DNA from: Deltaproteobacteria bacterium
GTDB taxonomy: Bacteria; Desulfobacterota_B; Binatia; UBA9968
Length of the DNA: 11,152 nt
Direction of reading: 5' to 3'
NCBI GenBank assembly: GCA_005879255.1
Contig: VBKY01000283.1
Coordinates: forward strand, 1 to 11,152
The stretch's first letter is position 1. Each line of letters starts with the position of its first letter. A program made the translations under genes and the position numbers. The notes below the pieces were generated by a model, which was not told the DNA's origin, searched no databases, and worked only from the letters and a program-made list of their open reading frames with translations. Below are positions 6,900 through 11,152 of the stretch, piece after piece.

Positions 6900-7919
6900 C
6901 TACTTGCCGGATTCCGCATTCAAGGCTGGAGACTTTCTTCTGGCCAGATTACGCGCTACGACCCGAAGGAGGGTGCCCAATACCAAGCATGTAACTCGCA
7001 GATCCGTTCGAGCTATGGAAAATAAAAAACGCAGGTAGCCGAACAACTTACCGGTCATCGGAATTTCCTGAACTTCGCCACGGAAACCGTTACAGCAGTA
7101 TATCCCCCAGCGAAGCCTGCCCCGTGTGGCTGCGGTCTTGCAGAGCCGACAGGATTTGTGAAGCTGGAGATTCTTTTCGATCACGGCAAACCCTGTCTCT
7201 AGCATGCGCCGGTTGTCTTTCGAAATGGTGTTTGGGTATCGTCGATAGCAGGCAGACTCGCCGTTCACGGGAATAAACTTTCCCCCGGTTGAAGCGATGC
7301 GCAGCCACAGATCCCAATCTTCGCAACCATACAACGCCTTCGACTCGTCAAAGCGGCCGACCGAGTCAACTGTCGCCTTGCGCACCATTATCGTGTGGCA
7401 AGGCCAGCGATTGCCTTCTAGCAAGTCGTGAAAAACATCACCAGATTCAGGCAACACCGGAAATGACCGCATCACGGCGCGCTCTGCAGTCACAAACTGA
7501 TAGCCAGAATAAACAGCTGCCACGTCGGATCGGATCTGAAAGACTTCCGCCATCTTCTCATACATTTCCGGAAGGATATAATCGTCAGCGTCCAGGAAAT
7601 GCACAAGCTGCCCTCTGGCTTCCTCTAAGCCACGGTTTCGGGCGGGCGACGGCCCCCGGTTCTGCTGGCTAATGAGCCGCACGCGTGAATCGACGGCTGC
7701 CAATCTTGCACCAACCTGAGCCGTATTATCCGACGAACCATCATTCACAATGATACATTCCCAATGCGGATAGACCTGCGCCTGCAGGCTTGCGACTGCC
7801 TCGGGCAGAAACCGCGCGTGATTGTAGCAAGGCATAATAACACTGATGAGTGGTTCCATCATGACGAGTTCTTTATTATTTAACAGTGCGGACAGCCTCT
7901 TATTTGACTCCGGGTACAT
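6900..7919 (-). CDS. Glycosyltransferase family 2 with cysteine-rich C-terminal segment
   Basis: This 339-residue GT2 enzyme has SVIMPCYNHARFLPEAV (26-42), VNDGSSDNT (58-66), the donor-metal motif FLDADDYILPEMYEKM (108-123) and GCEDWDLWLRIA (198-209) with the ED catalytic pair. It is expected to be an inverting cytoplasmic transferase; the substrate is unknown. The C-terminal part contains C257-x2-C260 and C275-C276, an unusual cluster, then a basic-hydrophobic stretch (292-328) that may bind the membrane. The start is uncertain. The ATG at 7919 has GGAGG just 3 bases upstream and lies 22 bases after the preceding stop, so I used it. The ATG at 7862, giving MMEPLISVIMP, would match both the family N-terminus and the MMEP start of the upstream GT2 gene, at the cost of a weaker ribosome site. 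The first 19 residues are therefore doubtful. Confidence 0.9.
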   Translation of the reverse strand: MYPESNKRLSALLNNKELVMMEPLISVIMPCYNHARFLPEAVASLQAQVYPHWECIIVNDGSSDNTAQVGARLAAVDSRVRLISQQNRGPSPARNRGLEEARGQLVHFLDADDYILPEMYEKMAEVFQIRSDVAAVYSGYQFVTAERAVMRSFPVLPESGDVFHDLLEGNRWPCHTIMVRKATVDSVGRFDESKALYGCEDWDLWLRIASTGGKFIPVNGESACYRRYPNTISKDNRRMLETGFAVIEKNLQLHKSCRLCKTAATRGRLRWGIYCCNGFRGEVQEIPMTGKLFGYLRFLFSIARTDLRVTCLVLGTLLRVVARNLARRKSPALNAESGK

Positions 7920-7922
7920 GTA

Positions 7923-7927
7923 CCTCC
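7923..7927 (-). promoter_or_regulatory. Strong Shine-Dalgarno GGAGG before the GT2 start at 7919
   Basis: GGAGG on the minus strand sits 3 bases before the ATG at 7919, a short spacing for a strong site. It lies in the 22-base gap after the upstream GT2 stop. It is the main reason to prefer 7919 over the family-typical ATG at 7862. Confidence 0.5.
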
Positions 7928-7941
7928 GCTCACGACTGACC

Positions 7942-9027
7942 TCATGTTTCGTGCAATGCCGAGCTCACCCGGCTGATCCGTTTAACAGCTCTCACAGCAC
8001 CAGGTGGAAGTATCTTATTCGCGACAGTGCCGACATAGCATTTCCTGAATAAGCTACACGGATCGTATCTTGCCACGGACCACAGGGATTTAGTCAAAGC
8101 CAGCCCAAGGGAACCGGGGTTTCTATTAGCGATCCGAAACAAGTCCTGAACAGCTAAGGTAACAAGTGTCTCGTTCTCGCGGCGATTCAGTGCGACCGAA
8201 TTAATAAAGCGCCCCAGACTTCGGCAAATCGTATCAAAGGCCAGTTCCAATGCTGGCTTACTGGGTGCAGGTCTGGGAACGTCTTGAGAGAGTGCTCCGG
8301 CTACGCCTAGATCAACTGTCTGTCCGGTGTGCAAATGAATACTTTTTGCCACTACTTTGATGAGTGAGTTGTCTCTGACAGTGGACCTCATGGTATGCGT
8401 CGCGTTCTGGGTGTGAACACGATACTGGCTCAAGGGATATTCCAGGTTTGCGAGGCGACTCCGCATGGCGAGTCGCACCCATAGGTCAAAATCCGTTCCC
8501 CAGGGTAATGTCTCGTCGTATCCACCGACAGCAAGTACATCTCTACGTCGATACATAACTGTAGAATGACCGAATTGATTTCCGAGCAATAGCTTCCACC
8601 TTATGTTCAGTGCGTCGGTAGGGACCTTTTGATTTCCGGTGACGCGGCCAGATTCGTCGATGATTTCATATCGGCTGCCCACGAGCGATATGTCCCTGTG
8701 CCGGTCAAGGAAATCAGTTTGAATTTTTAACCTGTCCCGGTGCGCAATGTCATCGGCATCCAGAACTGCAATGTACTCGCCTCGAGCTATCTGCAAACAT
8801 TGATTGCGCACCCGCTCCTCACCCTGGTTTATCGGATTTAGAACTGCGCGGATTCGCGAATCCCGATATGACTGGATAATCTCAGCACTATGGTCTGTTG
8901 ACCCGTCATCGTGGATAAGGAACTCAAAGTCGTCGAAGGACTGGCTCAGTATACTTTCGATGGCTTGGCGCAAATAGTTCTCCGCGTTGTAGACGGCCAT
9001 CATAACAGTGACTTTGGGTTCCATCAT
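7942..9027 (-). CDS. Glycosyltransferase family 2 (GT-A fold)
   Basis: This 361-residue protein has a GT2 catalytic domain: VTVMMAVYNAENYLRQAIESI (6-26), IHDDGSTDHS (38-47), ARGEYIAVLDADDIAHRDRL (81-100, DXD at 90-92) and YDETLPWGTDFDLWVRLA (170-187). The catalytic-base pair usually written ED is TD here (T178-D179), keeping the aspartate. It resembles the 3164-4216 GT2 gene in overall plan but is clearly diverged. The C-terminal 130 residues are family-variable and hold no recognisable second domain. Two ATGs (9027 and 9024) open the protein as MMEP; either could be used. A 45-base gap separates it from the fucosyltransferase gene upstream. Enzyme class is confident; donor sugar is unknown. 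Confidence 0.92.
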   Translation of the reverse strand: MMEPKVTVMMAVYNAENYLRQAIESILSQSFDDFEFLIHDDGSTDHSAEIIQSYRDSRIRAVLNPINQGEERVRNQCLQIARGEYIAVLDADDIAHRDRLKIQTDFLDRHRDISLVGSRYEIIDESGRVTGNQKVPTDALNIRWKLLLGNQFGHSTVMYRRRDVLAVGGYDETLPWGTDFDLWVRLAMRSRLANLEYPLSQYRVHTQNATHTMRSTVRDNSLIKVVAKSIHLHTGQTVDLGVAGALSQDVPRPAPSKPALELAFDTICRSLGRFINSVALNRRENETLVTLAVQDLFRIANRNPGSLGLALTKSLWSVARYDPCSLFRKCYVGTVANKILPPGAVRAVKRISRVSSALHET

Positions 9028-9072
9028 TGCAAAAACACCGAATTCACAAAATTGCGCCGAGTGTAAAACAGC

Positions 9073-10008
9073 CTAGAACGCATTTTGCTTAAATTCTGTC
9101 GACTCGTTAGAAATTTTGATCCACCGAGGAGGACAGATATCGACATCAATCGATTCTCGCGCTTGCATCCACTGGCTGGGCCGTACCACAACCTTCCTCG
9201 GGCTATCGCTCAACCATGCAGCCCACCAAGAGAAGGAGCTATTTGGAATTAAGAAATGCCGACAAAGTGTCATCAGCCAAAGATGCGTCGACGCACGAGG
9301 TCCAGCATGTTCATTTCCAACGATCTCGAATTGACAGGCGTCCCTGAAATTTTCGCGACACCAGTTGTCATCATCCGAGAAGACAAAAACCCGTCCGCTT
9401 ACTCCCAGGGATCGTAACTTTGCCAGTCCCCGCTTGTAGTAGTCCAATGAACAGACCCCATGGTAGCCGTTGACGACGGGGTTAGTCACATAATCAGCTC
9501 GACGCACGTGCAGGCAGACGGCATCATCGGTACGGATTTCATTGGCAAGACGCCGTGTCGCGGCCGGGAGTTTGGACTCATCCGGTGCGAGCCGGAAGCG
9601 CTGGCGGACTATCTGTTCGATGTCCGAAAAATAGCTTTCGTTCTGAAAGTAGCCCTCCAAGTAAGTTTCGTCTGGGAGTTCCAGAACACTTGGATCAAAA
9701 GCAAGATGATGCTCAAAGTAATAATGACGCCGCGTCAGTTTATTTGCGATCCGCCGAAGAAAATTTCTTGAACCCGACTCTCTGAGACACCGAAACTGCC
9801 GAACTTCTTCCGGAGAGCCTCTTGAAGTTGGAAAGCTGAAGACTACCAAATCAAAATCGCGATAGGCAAAGTTTTCGCGCGGGGAGCGATCCATCAGGAA
9901 AGAAAGGTCGAGTTTCAGTTCAGTCTGATGCCGGTGCGCCAAGCGCAATCCAGCCGCGTATTGAAACATCTGGTTTCCCAGACCACCCATCAATCTTACT
10001 ATGATCAT
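9073..10008 (-). CDS. GT11 alpha-1,2-fucosyltransferase-like protein
   Basis: This 311-residue protein belongs to GT11, whose characterised members move L-fucose from GDP-fucose to the 2-OH of a galactose or related acceptor. Family marks in order are MIIVRLMGGLGNQMFQYAAG (1-20), YLEGYFQNESYF (116-127), the donor-binding CLHVRRADYV (165-174, HxRRxD type), VFVFSDDDNWC (207-217) and IPNSSFSWWAAWL (254-266). All the main motifs are present and length is normal. It implies fucose, or a related GDP-deoxyhexose, in the final glycan; no GDP-fucose synthesis genes are in the window. The start is uncertain. I chose the ATG at 10008 because the family's first strand begins there. An in-frame TTG at 10044 has AAGGA at ideal spacing and would add 12 residues (LNQRAADRQACR). 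The gap to the upstream methyltransferase-like gene is about 100 bases. Confidence 0.93.
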   Translation of the reverse strand: MIIVRLMGGLGNQMFQYAAGLRLAHRHQTELKLDLSFLMDRSPRENFAYRDFDLVVFSFPTSRGSPEEVRQFRCLRESGSRNFLRRIANKLTRRHYYFEHHLAFDPSVLELPDETYLEGYFQNESYFSDIEQIVRQRFRLAPDESKLPAATRRLANEIRTDDAVCLHVRRADYVTNPVVNGYHGVCSLDYYKRGLAKLRSLGVSGRVFVFSDDDNWCRENFRDACQFEIVGNEHAGPRASTHLWLMTLCRHFLIPNSSFSWWAAWLSDSPRKVVVRPSQWMQARESIDVDICPPRWIKISNESTEFKQNAF

Positions 10009-10051
10009 CCGGCACGCCTGTCTATCGGCCGCCCTTTGGTTCAACTATCGG

Positions 10052-10056
10052 TCCTT
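10052..10056 (-). promoter_or_regulatory. AAGGA ribosome site ahead of a TTG alternative start
   Basis: AAGGA on the minus strand is 7 bases before a TTG at 10044 that is in frame with the fucosyltransferase gene. It is better placed for the TTG than for the ATG at 10008, so the 12-residue longer form remains possible. Confidence 0.4.
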
Positions 10057-10107
10057 TTTAACTGCCACGCATAACTCACAATATAGGAATTATTTTGGAC
10101 TTCGTTC

Positions 10108-10770
10108 TCATTTCGCGAGTGGCACGATTCTGATGATGTCATCGGAAACAGACAATTCTACGCCTCGTCTCTTAGAGTGAACGAACGTTGTCAACTCAAC
10201 TATCGTCGGATATTCCTGTTCTGTTCCAAAACAGCGAGCATCATCTATCAGAATCACGTGATTTAAATCATCCTTATTTAGTATATGCACTAACTCGTCG
10301 CGAATTGGGGTGTCTTTGTCACCCCTTGCTGTATCTCCCTCAGAATAGTGCCCGTCCAACCAAAAAAGCGCAGGGCTATCGATTTGATTGATAAGTGTTC
10401 CGAGCACCGCACCACTATCGCCATGAATCACTTGGACGTTCTTGTCATGTTTGAATCTTTCCGTTGCGCGTTTGTAGAGATCCTCTCCTAGCTCAACAGT
10501 AATGACTCTGTTGAACAAACCTTTCATAGCTTCCACCATGTCTCCATAATAAGTCCCAGTTTCGACAAATATTTTTAGATTATATCGCTTCGCGTACTTC
10601 TTAATAACTTGTTGTTTAACGAAATGCGGCGGCGGCACCGGGCGACCGGCACGAGTCCAATCGCTAACCAACTTTCGCTGGTGCAACAATCTTGCGATGC
10701 GACCTTTAAGCCAAGGTCCCAGTGAAGAACTGGCACGGCCATGTACTTTACGTAATAATGGCTGGTTCAT
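10108..10770 (-). CDS. Class I SAM-dependent methyltransferase-like protein
   Basis: This 220-residue protein has a Rossmann-like methyltransferase core. KIFVETGTYYGDMVEAM (66-82) stands at the motif I position (ExGTxxG form), VITVELGEDLYKRA (89-102) ends with the acidic residue that usually binds the SAM ribose, VIHGDSGAVL (114-123) follows, and then ALFWLDGHYSEGDTARG (134-150) and HVILIDDARCFG (171-182). The last two are typical of a group of methyltransferase-like proteins found in polysaccharide loci; the substrate is usually unknown. It probably methylates a sugar or glycan end in the cytoplasm, but this is inference. The basic N-terminal 45 residues precede the core. The ATG at 10770 has AAGGG 6 bases upstream, a clear start. 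It lies 83 bases after the FkbM-type gene and about 100 before the fucosyltransferase gene. Confidence is good for the fold, modest for the reaction. Confidence 0.8.
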   Translation of the reverse strand: MNQPLLRKVHGRASSSLGPWLKGRIARLLHQRKLVSDWTRAGRPVPPPHFVKQQVIKKYAKRYNLKIFVETGTYYGDMVEAMKGLFNRVITVELGEDLYKRATERFKHDKNVQVIHGDSGAVLGTLINQIDSPALFWLDGHYSEGDTARGDKDTPIRDELVHILNKDDLNHVILIDDARCFGTEQEYPTIVELTTFVHSKRRGVELSVSDDIIRIVPLAK

Positions 10771-10776
10771 ATAGTG

Positions 10777-10781
10777 CCCTT
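10777..10781 (-). promoter_or_regulatory. Ribosome binding site of the methyltransferase-like gene
   Basis: AAGGG on the minus strand, 6 bases before the ATG at 10770, is one of the clearest translation signals in the window and fixes the start of the 220-residue protein. Confidence 0.55.
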
Positions 10782-10829
10782 AATCGTTATGTCTCGCAGT
10801 CGCCGGGGTCAAATTAAGAATAATTCGCT

Positions 10830-10841
10830 TCGATATATCGA
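10830..10841. repeat. 12-base perfect palindrome in an intergenic gap
   Basis: TCGATATATCGA is a perfect inverted repeat without a loop, lying between the FkbM-type stop at 10854 and the start of the next gene at 10770. It could be an operator half-site pair or chance; no promoter elements are recognisable around it, and it is too short and AT-rich in its centre to act as a terminator. Confidence 0.3.
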
Positions 10842-10853
10842 CTCGTCGTAGCG

Positions 10854-11152
10854 TTACAGCTTACGCCAGTTCTCCCATACAAAGGGATATTGGTATGTTA
10901 TTGCATGGGTTTGGCTGAGCCGTTCTTGAATCCTAACCATTCTACTCTCGGCCTCAGCGACGAAGTCGTGAAATTGCACTTGAATATTATCGATTCTACT
11001 AACGAATCCAGTCTCAATTAGATGATCCAGGAGATCGTATTCTCCTCCTTCGATATTGATCTTCATTAACGCGATCGTTTCAATGCCCGCGCGCGTAAAA
11101 AACTCACTAGCTTTTACCAAAGAGACTGATGTCGTTAATTTGGACTGCTTAT
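10854..11152 (-). CDS. FkbM-family methyltransferase, 5' part cut by window edge
   Basis: The frame is open from the right edge to a stop at 10854, giving the last 98 residues of a protein. The diagnostic block is ALMKINIEGGEYDLL (27-41 of the fragment), followed by IQVQFHDF (56-63), an ERLSQTH stretch and the ending YPFVWENW (88-95). These match the C-terminal half of FkbM-type SAM-dependent O-methyltransferases, which methylate hydroxyl groups of sugars or macrolides. The fragment lacks the SAM-binding motif I, which should lie beyond the edge. A TTG at 11120 could be mistaken for a start, but the homology-bearing frame continues upstream without a stop, so truncation by the window is the better reading. 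In this locus a glycan methylation role is likely. Confidence 0.85.
   Translation of the reverse strand, partial: KQSKLTTSVSLVKASEFFTRAGIETIALMKINIEGGEYDLLDHLIETGFVSRIDNIQVQFHDFVAEAESRMVRIQERLSQTHAITYQYPFVWENWRKL

Noticed and set aside
7289..7672. A 127-codon plus-strand open frame
   Set aside because: It is antisense to the GT2 catalytic domain, with low-complexity composition and no family features.
1..11152. Mobile elements, CRISPR arrays, tRNA or rRNA genes, defence systems
   Set aside because: No transposase, short regularly spaced repeats, RNA gene structures or defence-type domains are visible on either strand.

Overview
The window is one uninterrupted block of glycan-assembly genes. 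All eleven supported coding regions lie on the minus strand and are packed with small gaps or short overlaps, so transcription runs from high to low coordinates. Base composition is roughly balanced, and the gene types (glycosyltransferases, a fucosyltransferase, FkbM-type methyltransferase) are those of a bacterial O-antigen, capsule or exopolysaccharide locus. I cannot fix the phylum; a free-living Gram-negative bacterium is a reasonable guess only.

In transcription order: an FkbM-family methyltransferase cut by the right edge (10854-11152); a second SAM-methyltransferase-like protein (10108-10770); a GT11 alpha-1,2-fucosyltransferase-like enzyme (9073-10008); two GT2 enzymes (7942-9027 and 6900-7919); two tandem paralogous GT4 enzymes (5571-6818 and 4296-5504); a GT2 enzyme (3164-4216); a divergent GT4-like enzyme that overlaps it (2086-3174); a GT4 enzyme (850-2049); and a GT4 enzyme cut by the left edge (1-869). 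That makes nine glycosyltransferases and two methyltransferase-like proteins.

Together they look like the sugar-transfer part of a pathway that builds a complex oligosaccharide or repeat unit at the cytoplasmic face of the membrane, with fucose as a probable component and methyl groups as probable decorations. No flippase, polymerase, chain-length regulator, initiating phosphoglycosyltransferase or nucleotide-sugar synthesis gene is present, so these must lie outside the window.

The clearest unusual structure is the tandem GT4 duplication. The two copies align without gaps over 385 residues at about 77% identity by hand count, and the similarity extends about 37 bases upstream of each start. 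Divergence is concentrated in the N-terminal half and the extreme C-terminus. Otherwise this is a recognisable, though rich, polysaccharide cluster. I saw no mobile element, CRISPR array, RNA gene, convincing terminator or convincing promoter. No gap between genes exceeds about 100 bases.
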